Assembly: GCF_021474405.1 (NCBI RefSeq)
Contig: NZ_JAKEIO010000038.1
Span: 1 to 58,348, forward strand
DNA: 58,348 nucleotides
Direction: 5' to 3'
From: [Streptosporangium] indianense
Lineage (GTDB): Bacteria > Actinomycetota > Actinomycetes > Streptomycetales > Streptomycetaceae
In this document: piece by piece, positions 24,199 to 32,347 of the stretch
Numbering within the stretch: position 1 is the stretch's first letter
Layout: each line of letters begins with the position of its first letter
Made by a program: the position numbers and the translations under genes
The notes under the pieces: model-generated
Databases searched by the model: none
Told to the model about the DNA's origin: nothing
The model's input: the letters and a program-made list of their open reading frames with translations, nothing else

Positions 24199-25418
24199 CA
24201 CGACCCCGCCTTCGCGCTGAAGAACTCGAAGCCCTGCTCCAGCTGCCGGTAAGCCGACTCCGGTGAGCAGCGCAACAGGCCCACGGCGTCGAGCTCCTTG
24301 ACCCAGCGTCGGCCCGCCTCCAGGTCGCCGATGGTGGTCACCAGCTGCATGCGGTCGGTGTTGATGAAGCACCGGTTGGTCGGCTTGCGCGCGGTCACCC
24401 GCATGACATCGGCGCCCTCGGGGTGTGCGGGCACCTCCAGGCTGGGGATTTCGGTCGACGGCAGTTCGATCGCCACCGCGCGCGTCCGGACCTCGGGCAG
24501 CGGCTCGCCGAGCGCGGCCCCGGTGAACACCGCGTGCGGGTCGGTGCCGGTGCCGGTGAGTCCCAGGTCGGACAGGCCGCCCAGACGCGGGTTGATCTCC
24601 AGGATGACGATGTCGTCCCCGACCACGGCGAAGTCGATCTGCCACGGTCCGTAGGGGGCGAAGTTCTCCTGGATGTCGGTGAGGAACGCCTCCAGCCGCG
24701 CGGCGGCGCCCTGCGGGAGGGTGTACGGAGCGACGCGTGCCCGCAGGGACGGGTCGAGGCCCGCGTCCAGGGGGCCCATGGACACCACCGGCCAGCGCAT
24801 GAGCTCACCGCCGGCGCTGATCAGCTCTATGCCGGTCTCGACGCCCTCCTTGAAGGTCTGCACGATCGCGGGGAACGCCAGGCCCGCCGCGAGCACCGCC
24901 TCGAGTTCCTCGGCCGACGCCGCGTAGAACCGGCCGTCGCCCGCCTGCGCCTGGGCCTCCTTGATCACGAGCGGGAAGCCCAGCTCCCGGGCGGCGTCGG
25001 CGACCGCGCCGGCGTCCGTGCAGACCGCGCCCGCCGGCACGGGCCAGCCGCGCTCCACGCCGGTCTCGTGCAGCTTGACCTTGTCGCAGGCCACCTCGGC
25101 GAACGCGGCGGAGTGGGCGACGAACCGTCCGTCCCAGCGGGCGGCGGCCTGTCCGTAGACGATGGGGAGCTGCTCCTGGCCGTGGGCGTACGGGTTGGCG
25201 ATGGCGACGTCGGGCCGCTCGGCCTCCAGCACGCGGACCACGTCGTCTGCTGTCCAGTCCAGGCTCAGCAGCTTGACCTCCACGCCCTCGTCGTCGAACT
25301 CGAGGGCCGAGTCGAACTCGATGGCTGAGTAGACGACGAAGTCCGTGTAGCCGCGGTCGCGAAGGACGGGCAGGAAGCGGGCGATCTTGTACTCGCCGAA
25401 GATCAGGGCCTTCTTCAT
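24198..25418 (-). CDS. ATP-grasp ligase (second of three in the operon)
   Basis: 406 residues. ATP-grasp features: pre-domain MKKALIFGEYKIARFLPVL, lid segment FPLVIKEAQAQAGDGRFY, and the metal loop IVILEINPRLGGLSDLGLTG with the full Glu/Asn pair. C-terminal ~100 residues (RKPTNRCFINTDRMQLVTTI) are specific to this protein. It probably forms an amide or ester bond to a small carboxylate; the substrates cannot be read. It couples by a 1-bp ATGA overlap to the next ligase and follows the first by 40 bp. Confidence 0.8.
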   Translation of the reverse strand: MKKALIFGEYKIARFLPVLRDRGYTDFVVYSAIEFDSALEFDDEGVEVKLLSLDWTADDVVRVLEAERPDVAIANPYAHGQEQLPIVYGQAAARWDGRFVAHSAAFAEVACDKVKLHETGVERGWPVPAGAVCTDAGAVADAARELGFPLVIKEAQAQAGDGRFYAASAEELEAVLAAGLAFPAIVQTFKEGVETGIELISAGGELMRWPVVSMGPLDAGLDPSLRARVAPYTLPQGAAARLEAFLTDIQENFAPYGPWQIDFAVVGDDIVILEINPRLGGLSDLGLTGTGTDPHAVFTGAALGEPLPEVRTRAVAIELPSTEIPSLEVPAHPEGADVMRVTARKPTNRCFINTDRMQLVTTIGDLEAGRRWVKELDAVGLLRCSPESAYRQLEQGFEFFSAKAGS

Positions 25419-25458
25419 GTTTCTCTCCGTTCGTTGAGCACAGGGGGTGTGGTGGGGC

Positions 25459-26685
25459 TCAGACGCTCAGGGGTTCGCCGAGGACGGTGGTGCTGTCGGC
25501 CAGCGCCAGCAGCCGTGCGTCGATCTCGGCGATGTCGGCACCGGTGGCGATGACGTAGCCGGCCCGGCCGAGGAACTGCCGGGGCGGAAGCCGGAGTTCG
25601 GTCCCCGGCTCGCTGACCCGCCGCACCTCGTGCACCCAGGGCTCGTCGGCGAGCGCGGCTGGCAGCTCGATGTCGTCGAACGTCAGGTCGGCGCCCGGGT
25701 AGAGGAAGCGGATGCCGACCAGGCGGTCCGGCTCCGGGATCGGGTCCGGTTCACGCCCGGTGGCGACCGCGCCGAGGACGCCGCCGATGGACAGCCCGGG
25801 AATCGCGATCTCGGCCAGGCGCGGGATGAGGTCGCCGCCGAGCCTGCCGTTGACCTCGACCACCTTGGGCCCGTCGGGGGTGAGCATGAGTTCGGTGTGG
25901 GTGATGGTGCGGTCGACGCCGAGGGCCCGGTTCGCGGCGATCACCACGTCGCGGACCGCGGCCTCGGTCGCGCTGTCGAGGACCTTGCCGACGACGTGCG
26001 CCACCTCTTCGAAGAACGGCGGGTAGTCGGTGCGCTTCGCCGAGATCGAGAAGGGCTCGATCCGGCCGTCGAGCACCCAGCTGTCCACCGCGACCTCCGG
26101 GCCGGACAGGAACTCCTCGACGAGGACGAGTCCGTCGCCGATGGACGGGCTCTCCGCGCCGCGGACGGCCTCGAAGGTCTCGCGCAGCTCGGCCTCGCCG
26201 TGGACGATCGTGACCGCGATGCTCGCGGCCTGGCCACGGGGTTTGACCACCACGGGATAGCCGATCTCTTCGGCGGCGGCGACCGCTTCGGTCACGGAGG
26301 CCGCGAGGTGGAACCGCGCCGACGGGACGCCCTCCTCCTGGAACCGCGCACGCTGCATCGCCTTGTCGCGGCACGACCGCGCCGCCCCGGTCGGCATGGA
26401 CCGCACGCCCAGCTGCGCGGCGATCTCGGCGGCCTGCGCCACGAGCCACTCGTCCCAGGTGACGACGCCCACGATGCGGTTGCGCGCCGCCAGGTCCTCG
26501 GCGGCGGCGAGGACCGCCGCCTCGTCCTCGAGGTCTGCCTCGCGGTACTCGGCCACGTACGGCAGCTCCCACTCCAGCGGGGACCGCGCCACGAGGACGA
26601 CGCGGTACCGCTGCGCCAGCCCGCGCAGCGCGTACTCCCTGAAGTGCTGGAACCCCGTGCCGATGACGAGAATGCTGTCCTTCAT
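25459..26685 (-). CDS. ATP-grasp ligase (first of three in the operon)
   Basis: 408 residues: pre-domain SILVIGTGFQHFREYALRGL, lid YPVVVKPRGQAASIAVTIV, EEFLSGPEVAVDSWV and the metal loop KVVEVNGRLGGDLIPRLAE. The Glu/Asn metal ligands are intact. It resembles amino-acid ligases of the carnosine-synthase/BacD-like set. ATG at 26683-26685 follows AAGGAG at 9 bp. Three different ATP-grasp enzymes in a row suggest stepwise, template-free addition of three building blocks. Confidence 0.82.
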   Translation of the reverse strand: MKDSILVIGTGFQHFREYALRGLAQRYRVVLVARSPLEWELPYVAEYREADLEDEAAVLAAAEDLAARNRIVGVVTWDEWLVAQAAEIAAQLGVRSMPTGAARSCRDKAMQRARFQEEGVPSARFHLAASVTEAVAAAEEIGYPVVVKPRGQAASIAVTIVHGEAELRETFEAVRGAESPSIGDGLVLVEEFLSGPEVAVDSWVLDGRIEPFSISAKRTDYPPFFEEVAHVVGKVLDSATEAAVRDVVIAANRALGVDRTITHTELMLTPDGPKVVEVNGRLGGDLIPRLAEIAIPGLSIGGVLGAVATGREPDPIPEPDRLVGIRFLYPGADLTFDDIELPAALADEPWVHEVRRVSEPGTELRLPPRQFLGRAGYVIATGADIAEIDARLLALADSTTVLGEPLSV

Positions 26686-26732
26686 GTGCCTGCTCCTTGG
26701 AGGGGTGGTGTTCGCCCGTCGGGCACCGGCGC

Positions 26733-27524
26733 TCACCGGTGGGCCCGTTGGGCGTCGACGATCCGCCGGGCGGTGTCGTCCGGGGCGCCCTGCCGCTGGA
26801 TCCAGGCCGCGGCGGCGGGGAACTGCACCGCGAGGGCGCAGAGCAGCCGGAGTTTGAGCGGCGCGATGTTGATCTCGCCCCGGTCGCGTTCGACGGCCCG
26901 AATCACCGCCGCCGCGACCTGGTCCGGGGTGACGGTGCGGGCGCCGCGCGGCAGGGGCGCCCCGGTCTTGGCGAACATGCCGGCCTCACCGACGAAGCCC
27001 GGTTGGATCAGCGAGACCCCGACGCCCGCCTCGCGCAGGTCCAGCCGCAGGGCGTGGGCGAAGCCGCGCAGACCGAACTTCGACGCGGTGTACAGCGAGG
27101 AGTACGGGGTGGCGGCCTTCCCCGACATCGATCCGACGAAGGCGAGGTGCCCCCGGCCCGCGTCGACCATCGCCGGGGCGAGGAGCCGGGCCAGGAGGGC
27201 CACCGAGCCAAGGTTCACCGCCAGTGCCCGGCCGACCTGCTCGGGCGTGTACTCGAGCAGGTCACCGCTGGCGGGCAGCGCCGCGTTCGCCACCAGAACG
27301 CTGGTACCTGCGCAGCGTTCGGCGAGGTTGGTCACCTCGCGCGGGTCGGCGAGGTCAGCGGACACCCACCGGGCGCCGACCGCGGTGGCGAGCTCGCGCA
27401 GCGCGTCGGCGTCACGGCCGGTCACGATCAGGTCGGCGCCCGCCTCGGTCAGACGCTCGGCGAGCACCCGGCCGATGCCTCCGGTCGCACCAGTGAGGAG
27501 AACGGTCTCTCCGGCGATGTTCAT
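26733..27524 (-). CDS. Short-chain dehydrogenase/reductase
   Basis: 263 residues, classical SDR: cofactor loop TGATGGIGRVLAERL, NAAL (NNAG-like) strand, catalytic Ser in GSMSGKAATP and the YTASK Tyr-Lys pair. The C-terminal tail resembles SDRs that reduce ketones or oxidise alcohols on small lipophilic molecules. It lies between the aldo/keto reductase and the ATP-grasp genes and probably sets a redox state on the product. Confidence 0.82.
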   Translation of the reverse strand: MNIAGETVLLTGATGGIGRVLAERLTEAGADLIVTGRDADALRELATAVGARWVSADLADPREVTNLAERCAGTSVLVANAALPASGDLLEYTPEQVGRALAVNLGSVALLARLLAPAMVDAGRGHLAFVGSMSGKAATPYSSLYTASKFGLRGFAHALRLDLREAGVGVSLIQPGFVGEAGMFAKTGAPLPRGARTVTPDQVAAAVIRAVERDRGEINIAPLKLRLLCALAVQFPAAAAWIQRQGAPDDTARRIVDAQRAHR

Positions 27525-27587
27525 CCTGTGGCTCCTGGGTGGGAGGGTCGGCCCGCGGTCAGGGTGTGGCCCGGCCGCGGCCTGTGA

Positions 27588-28580
27588 TTACCAGTGGTGG
27601 TGCACCTGGGCCCGGATCCGGCGGTCGTACAGCTCGCGCAGCCGGTCCAGAATCTGCTCGGGCAGCGGCGCCAGGGAGCCGACCGCCGCGTTGGCCCGTG
27701 CCTGGGCGACTGAGGTGGCGCCCGGGATCACCGTGGTGACGCCGTTCTGCTGGGTGACCCAACGCAGCGCGAGCTGCGCGGGCGTGACCCCGTTGGGTGC
27801 CAGGCCGGCGAACTCGGCTGCGGCTTCGAGGCCGGTCTCGTAGTCGACGCCCGAGAAGGTCTCGCCCACGTCGAACTGCTCGCCGTACCGGTTGTAGGCG
27901 CGGTGGTCGGTCGCGGCGAAGACCGTGTCCCGCCGGAACTTCCCGGACAGCAGGCCGGATGCCAGCGGGACCCGGGCGATGATGCCCACGCCGGCGGCAC
28001 GGGCAGCGGGCAGGACACGCTCCAGCGGCTTGCGCCGGAACACGTTCAGGATGATCTGCACCGAGGCGACGTTGGGCCGGGCAAGTGCGGTCATGGCCTG
28101 GTCGCAGGTCTCCACGCTGACGCCGTACGCCGCGATTCGGCCCTCGTCGACCAGCGTGTCGAGCGCGTCGTACACCGCGTCGGACGCGAACACGGCGTCC
28201 GGCGGGGTGTGCAGCTGCACCAGGTCGAGCGTGTCGACACCCAGGTTGGCCCGCGAACGGTCGGCCCACTCACGGAAGTTGCCGAGGGTGAACTCCCCGA
28301 CCTCCTGCGGGCCGCGACGCCCGAACTTGGTTGCCACGGTGGGCCGCTCGCCAGGCGAGGTACGGAACTCCCCCAGGAACCGCCCGATCAGCCGCTCGCT
28401 GCGGCCGTCGCCGTAGACGTCGGCGGTGTCGATGAAGTCGACACCGGAGGAGACGGCCGCATCGAGGATGGCGTGGGCGTCACGCTCGGACACCTCGTTC
28501 CATCCGTCGCCGAACTGCCAGGTGCCGAGACCGACGACGGAGATCTTCCGGTCGGTCCTGCTCAGAGGTCGCTTTTCCAC
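27588..28580 (-). CDS. Aldo/keto reductase
   Basis: 330 residues, TIM-barrel AKR: start VEKRPLSRTDRKISVVGLG matches the family pattern MEYRxLGRTG. The tetrad Asp-Tyr (DTADVYG), Lys (VATKFG) and His (LVQLHTP) is present, and the NADPH tail VIPGATSVAQARANAAVG is intact. It reduces a carbonyl with NADPH. GTG at 28578-28580 is chosen because translation from it matches relatives from residue 1; it overlaps the upstream oxidase gene by 19 bp, so the two are coupled. Confidence 0.83.
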   Translation of the reverse strand: MEKRPLSRTDRKISVVGLGTWQFGDGWNEVSERDAHAILDAAVSSGVDFIDTADVYGDGRSERLIGRFLGEFRTSPGERPTVATKFGRRGPQEVGEFTLGNFREWADRSRANLGVDTLDLVQLHTPPDAVFASDAVYDALDTLVDEGRIAAYGVSVETCDQAMTALARPNVASVQIILNVFRRKPLERVLPAARAAGVGIIARVPLASGLLSGKFRRDTVFAATDHRAYNRYGEQFDVGETFSGVDYETGLEAAAEFAGLAPNGVTPAQLALRWVTQQNGVTTVIPGATSVAQARANAAVGSLAPLPEQILDRLRELYDRRIRAQVHHHW

Positions 28581-29851
28581 GCGTACGTCTCCCGGGTCGG
28601 CTGGGGGAAAAAGGTTTCGATGGTGGGGAACAGTTCGTCGAGGAAGTCGTTGCCGAACTTGCCGTCTGGGTCGAACTTCCGCGTCAGGTCCTGGAAGTCG
28701 GGCGCGCGGCGGTAGCCGGACCGGATCTCGGACCCGGTCATCGCCGTCAGCTTCGCCCAGTGCGTACGCGCCCCCAGCGGAACCAGTGCCTTCTCCACGG
28801 CGGCGATCACCGGCGGCACGCGGACGATGTCCTTGATCCAGGTGAAGTGGAACGTCACCGAGTCCCGTTCGTAGGCCGGGCTCAGCCATAGGTCGTCGCC
28901 GCGCACGGTCCGCACCTCACCGACGTGCAGGACGGGGCCCAGGAGAGCGCCGAGTTCGCGGAGCGCGGCGAACGCGGCCGGGGCGGCGGAGCGCGGAAGG
29001 AAGTACTCCGACTGCAGTTCGTCGCCGAGCCGCGGGGCGGTGCCGGCACGGATGTGCGGTAGCCGCTCGTGCCACGGGCCGGGCACACCCAGCTGGGTCG
29101 TGCAGGGCGCCGGGTCGGCCCCCGGCACCGGGTTTAGCGGGCCCCGGGCCGGCGTGCCGAGATCCAGGTCCGCCATGGGCCGGTCAGTGCGCCGCTTGAG
29201 CCACACGGTCGCGTCGTCGGCCCACCGGGTGAACACGCTGATGCTGTAGGCGGCGCCGAACACGTCGTCGAAGCGGCCCTGGACCTCTGCGAGCGGCACC
29301 GCCACGCGCACCGACTGGGCCACCTCGAAGGACGGCTCGATCTCCACGGTGATCCGGGTGACGACGCCCAGGGCACCGAGGGCGACCACGGATCCGGCGA
29401 AGGTGTCCTGGTCGACGTCGCGTCGCAGCTCTACCAGATCGCCCTGCGGGCCGACCATCTCCAGCCCGGTCACCGCGGCCGCCAGAGAGCGCTGGGTGTC
29501 GCCGGACCCGTGGGTGCCGGTGGCGCACGCCCCGGCGACGGTGATGTCCGGGAGTGACGCCAGGTTCGCCAGCGCGTAGCCCGCCCTGTGCAGTTCGGCG
29601 GCCACGTCGGCGTACCGCATGCCCGCGGTCACCGTGGCCGTACCGGCCTCAGTGTCGATGTCGACGGCCGGCGGCAACCCGTCGAGCCGCACGAAGCTGC
29701 CCGCTGTCTCCATGATCCCGCTGAAGGAGTGCCCGGAGCCGAGCGCCCGGACGCGTTCGCTGCCCGCGACAATTCGGCGCAGTTCGTCCACCGACTCGGG
29801 CCGCGACACGCGCGTCGTGCCGAAGGTGATGGTGCCCGCCCAGTTCCTCAT
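28562..29851 (-). CDS. FAD-linked oxidase of the aldonolactone/alditol oxidase type
   Basis: 429 residues, vanillyl-alcohol-oxidase fold: FAD domain with GSGHSFSG (His is the usual covalent FAD anchor) and GTHGSGDTQRSLAAAVTGLE, and the C-terminal substrate domain of D-arabinono-lactone oxidase relatives (HWAKLTAM, DPDGKFGNDFLDELF). It oxidises a polyol, lactone or amino-polyol and makes hydrogen peroxide. With galE, the deacetylase and the AKR it hints at a sugar-derived or hydroxylated moiety. ATG overlaps the deacetylase stop as ATGA. Confidence 0.8.
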   Translation of the reverse strand: MRNWAGTITFGTTRVSRPESVDELRRIVAGSERVRALGSGHSFSGIMETAGSFVRLDGLPPAVDIDTEAGTATVTAGMRYADVAAELHRAGYALANLASLPDITVAGACATGTHGSGDTQRSLAAAVTGLEMVGPQGDLVELRRDVDQDTFAGSVVALGALGVVTRITVEIEPSFEVAQSVRVAVPLAEVQGRFDDVFGAAYSISVFTRWADDATVWLKRRTDRPMADLDLGTPARGPLNPVPGADPAPCTTQLGVPGPWHERLPHIRAGTAPRLGDELQSEYFLPRSAAPAAFAALRELGALLGPVLHVGEVRTVRGDDLWLSPAYERDSVTFHFTWIKDIVRVPPVIAAVEKALVPLGARTHWAKLTAMTGSEIRSGYRRAPDFQDLTRKFDPDGKFGNDFLDELFPTIETFFPQPTRETYAWKSDL

Positions 29852-30897
29852 GCGGCACCCGCAAGGCCGGACCCGCGGTGCGCGAGCATGTCGTCGACGC
29901 GGACGAACTCGTACCCGCGCTCGAGCAGTCTTTCGATGATCAGCGGGAGTGATTCCACGGTGGGCGTGCGGTCGCCGCCACCGTCGTGCAGCAGGATGAC
30001 GGAGCCGGGCCTGACGTCGGCCAGCACGTCGCGCGCGATGTCCTCGGCCCGCCGCAGCGCCCAGTCGTCCGGCGCCACGTCCCATAGCACCGTGGTGGCG
30101 TCGAATTCCGAGAGCCAGCCAAGCACCTGAGGCGTCCGCGACCCGTACGGCGGCCGGAACAGCCTGGGTGCCCCGCCCCCGCTCGCCTCGGCGATCGCCT
30201 CGGCGGTGCGGTTGATCTGCTCGGCCAGCTGGGGCCGCGACAGCTCGGGGAGGAACGGATGCGACCAGGTGTGGTTGCCGATGGCGTGCCCCTGCTCGCG
30301 CATCCGTGTCAGGTCCTCGGCGAAGCCGCCGGCGTTGATGCCGACGCAGAAGAACGTCGCCGGGATCCCGTAGCTCTCCAGGGTGTCGAGGATCCGTCCG
30401 GTGTACGGCGGCAGTGGCCCGTCGTCGAAGGTGAGCGCGACCTGGCGTCGGTCGCGACTGCCGTGGCTGAAGAAGCGGCCGACGGAGGTGAGTTCACGAT
30501 CGGCTGCCGCCGACGACTCGATCCAGGCGGCCAGTTCGCCCTCACGGCCGGTCTGGGTGCCCCGGTGGGCCTCCAGTGGCACCAGGCCGGCCACCCGGCC
30601 CAGACTCGCGCGGGCCAGTTCCTCCGCCGGGACGGAGCCGAGCAGCGGCCGGTCGGGCAGCATCCAGGGGTCGGCGCGGTGGACGCGCAGTCCCGCCGCC
30701 ATCATGCGGCCGTCCAGGGTGCCGTTGGTGCTCTCCACCACGACGGTGAGCGCGTCGCCCAGCTTTCCCAGTTCGGCTATCAGTTCATCCGCGCGGTGTG
30801 AGGGGTATGCGTCGGGCACGGGGACGCGCCGGCCGTCCTGGCCGACCACCGCGAGCTGATAGCCGCCCGCGTGCCATGAGACTCCCGCGTACAGCAT
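29848..30897 (-). CDS. Polysaccharide deacetylase (NodB fold) with an N-terminal RuvC-like domain
   Basis: 349 residues. Residues ~150-340 are a NodB deacetylase: motif 1 TFDDGP, motif 2 GNHTWSHP with two metal His, motif 3 RPPYGSRTP, and VLWDVAPDDW. Residues 1-~110 (MLYAGVSWHAGGYQLAVVGQ, VVVESTNGTLDGRMMAAGLRV) resemble the DEDD/RuvC-like head of IS110 transposases, but the first catalytic Asp is Ser (GVSWH), so it is probably a non-nuclease domain. There is no signal peptide, so it acts in the cytosol on a small N-acetylated intermediate rather than a wall polymer. Confidence 0.75.
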   Translation of the reverse strand: MLYAGVSWHAGGYQLAVVGQDGRRVPVPDAYPSHRADELIAELGKLGDALTVVVESTNGTLDGRMMAAGLRVHRADPWMLPDRPLLGSVPAEELARASLGRVAGLVPLEAHRGTQTGREGELAAWIESSAAADRELTSVGRFFSHGSRDRRQVALTFDDGPLPPYTGRILDTLESYGIPATFFCVGINAGGFAEDLTRMREQGHAIGNHTWSHPFLPELSRPQLAEQINRTAEAIAEASGGGAPRLFRPPYGSRTPQVLGWLSEFDATTVLWDVAPDDWALRRAEDIARDVLADVRPGSVILLHDGGGDRTPTVESLPLIIERLLERGYEFVRVDDMLAHRGSGLAGAA

Positions 30898-30910
30898 GTG
30901 GCCGCCCCCC

Positions 30911-31720
30911 CTACTCGGGCTTCGCGTAGTCGCTGAAGTGGCGCTCGGCGAACAGCTCCGGCCAGCCGGGACCCGCGAGTCCGAGCTCGCGCGCCCGGCT
31001 CAGCATCTCCCGCCAGTACGGCTTCACCGGCGGCCACAGCCTCCCGGCCTGGCAGTAGGAGGCGTCGACGAAGTAGCGCGGGCGGCCGGGGTACTCCGGC
31101 TTCGCCCGGCGGGCGTGGAACAGGGCGGAGTGCAGCAGCACGGTCGATCCGGGGCGCAGGTCCTCGATGAACAGCTCGCCGGGCAGCACCTCCGTGCCCA
31201 GGTGGACGCGGGCGGTCTTCTCGGCGACCTCGCGGTGCGAGCCGGGGAGTACGGCGAGGCCGGCCATCTGGGGATCTATGCCGTCGAGGTAGTGCAGCGC
31301 GTGCACCATGGTGTGTGTGCGGTGCGACTGGACGCGCTGCTCGTAGTCGTGGTGCCAGGCCTTCCCGGGGAGGTCGGGGGCGTGGCGGTCGCTGTGCATG
31401 TGGTGGAACACGAACCGCGGTCCCAGCAGTTGTCCGATCACCCGCAGCAGCGGCTCGTGGGTGAGGAGTTCGCCGTGGGCGGGCATGTCGAGTTCCATGA
31501 CCGCTGGGGTGCCGTTGTTCTCGGGGTCCACCACGGCCGCGATGGCCCGGGCGCGCAGGCCGTGGTCGACCCAGCGGTCGACTTCCGGCTTGACCCGGGC
31601 CACCAGGTCGTCAGGGAGGAACCCCGGCAGCACGAGGAAGCCGGACCGCTCGAACTGCGTGATCTGTTCCTCGGTCAGTTCGGGCGCTTGCGTGGGGGCG
31701 TAGATCGTCTGCACGGACAC
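30911..31720 (-). CDS. Phytanoyl-CoA dioxygenase family Fe(II)/2-oxoglutarate oxygenase
   Basis: 269 residues of the PhyH superfamily. Iron site: HHDYEQ supplies His-x-Asp and LHSALFHAR the distal His; an Arg shortly after binds 2-oxoglutarate. It hydroxylates or halogenates an aliphatic carbon; WHHDYEQ keeps the Asp, so hydroxylation is expected. First gene of the ten-gene minus-strand operon. GTG at 31718-31720 follows GGAGC; the frame is open further upstream without conserved residues. A TTGTCAA/TTGACAA site lies ~120 bp upstream. Confidence 0.8.
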   Translation of the reverse strand: MSVQTIYAPTQAPELTEEQITQFERSGFLVLPGFLPDDLVARVKPEVDRWVDHGLRARAIAAVVDPENNGTPAVMELDMPAHGELLTHEPLLRVIGQLLGPRFVFHHMHSDRHAPDLPGKAWHHDYEQRVQSHRTHTMVHALHYLDGIDPQMAGLAVLPGSHREVAEKTARVHLGTEVLPGELFIEDLRPGSTVLLHSALFHARRAKPEYPGRPRYFVDASYCQAGRLWPPVKPYWREMLSRARELGLAGPGWPELFAERHFSDYAKPE

Positions 31721-31837
31721 TGGTAAGAGCTCCGTTCTTCGTCGATGAGATGGGGCCAGGCCCTGATGGGTGGGCCAAGCCCTCATGGGGTGGGCCTGAA
31801 GCGATCACGACCCTGTCTGCAGCGGTCTCGAACCGGC

Positions 31838-31866
31838 CTGGCAAGGCCGTTTGTCAACCTTGACAA
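31838..31866. promoter_or_regulatory. Candidate HTH-TPR operator ahead of the PhyH-GalE operon
   Basis: TTGTCAA-cc-TTGACAA (31851-31866) is a perfect inverted repeat, and TGGCAA (31839-31844) adds a further half-site. The sequences belong to the TTGNCAA family seen at the other cluster promoters. No clean -10 could be assigned, so it is called an operator only. Confidence 0.5.
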
Positions 31867-31880
31867 GCCCTGGGTCGGCG

Positions 31881-32045
31881 TCACGGCCAGTCGATGCCGC
31901 CGTCCAGGCCCAGGGGCTGGGTCTGGGCCTGGACCGTTCGCTCGCCGCCCGTCGGCCAGTCGATGGCGGACTCGTCGCCGACCAGGAGTGCCGCGGCAAG
32001 GGAGAGCAGGAGCGCCGCAGAGGTGGCGAAGACGCGTGTGCGCAT
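31881..32045 (-). CDS. Signal-peptide-bearing small peptide, candidate pheromone precursor
   Basis: 54 codons. N-terminus MRTRVFATSAALLLSLAAAL is a textbook export signal (basic start, hydrophobic core); a short polar region follows and the peptide ends QPLGLDGGIDWP. IDWP occurs twice: in ESAIDWPTGG after the signal and again at the C-terminus. GGAG lies 6 bp before the ATG and TTGCCA-18 bp-TAGGTT lies ~90 bp upstream. It is divergent from an HTH-TPR regulator. In RRNPP quorum sensing, a short exported peptide is trimmed to its C-terminal residues, re-imported and bound by the TPR domain. By position and form this is the cognate pheromone gene; no experimental link is known to me. Confidence 0.7.
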   Translation of the reverse strand: MRTRVFATSAALLLSLAAALLVGDESAIDWPTGGERTVQAQTQPLGLDGGIDWP

Positions 32046-32135
32046 GAACGACTCCAGACAGAAGGTCCCTGGCAAGGGATGGCAGAGAGGGAGAGAACTC
32101 GCTGTACAGGCGCTTGGTGCGGCTGGACGTGGATC

Positions 32136-32165
32136 AACCTAGGGCGCCCCGCGGTTACTTGGCAA
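32136..32165 (-). promoter_or_regulatory. Promoter of the peptide gene
   Basis: Read on the minus strand: -35 TTGCCA (32165-32160), 18 bp, -10 TAGGTT (32141-32136). The -35 is one arm of the TTGGCAA/TTGCCAA inverted repeat, so a regulator bound there would touch RNA polymerase directly. Confidence 0.6.
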
Positions 32166-32189
32166 GGCCTTCTTGCCAAACATTGCCAA
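32159..32189. promoter_or_regulatory. TTGGCAA/TTGCCAA operator in the peptide-regulator gap
   Basis: TTGGCAA (32159-32165) and TTGCCAA (32173-32179) form a perfect 7-bp inverted repeat with a 7-bp spacer; a third TTGCCAA follows at 32183-32189. Further half-sites TTGCCA (32226-32231) and GGCAAC (32251-32256) lie nearer the regulator gene. The clustering points to cooperative binding by the HTH-TPR protein encoded next to it. Confidence 0.6.
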
Positions 32190-32260
32190 TCTTCTTTGCA
32201 TGGCTAGGCAACGACGGAGCGAAACTTGCCACACCGTCTGCCATCACTCCGGCAACTGAT

Positions 32261-32290
32261 TTGTCAGCTTGTGCCGGACACGGCTAGGAT
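32261..32290 (+). promoter_or_regulatory. Promoter of HTH-TPR regulator 1
   Basis: -35 TTGTCA (32261-32266), 18 bp, -10 TAGGAT (32285-32290), 57 bp before the regulator ATG. Good match to a housekeeping sigma promoter of Streptomyces. Confidence 0.6.
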
Positions 32291-32347
32291 GCGGACAGTG
32301 CATTCGGGGGGTCGATCACATACGCGCGAGTTGATTGCGGGACCCAT

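Noticed and set aside
25447..27843. Plus-strand 800-codon frame antisense to ATP-grasp and SDR genes
   Set aside because: No motifs; the minus-strand genes account for the DNA, with overlapping starts and stops typical of an operon.
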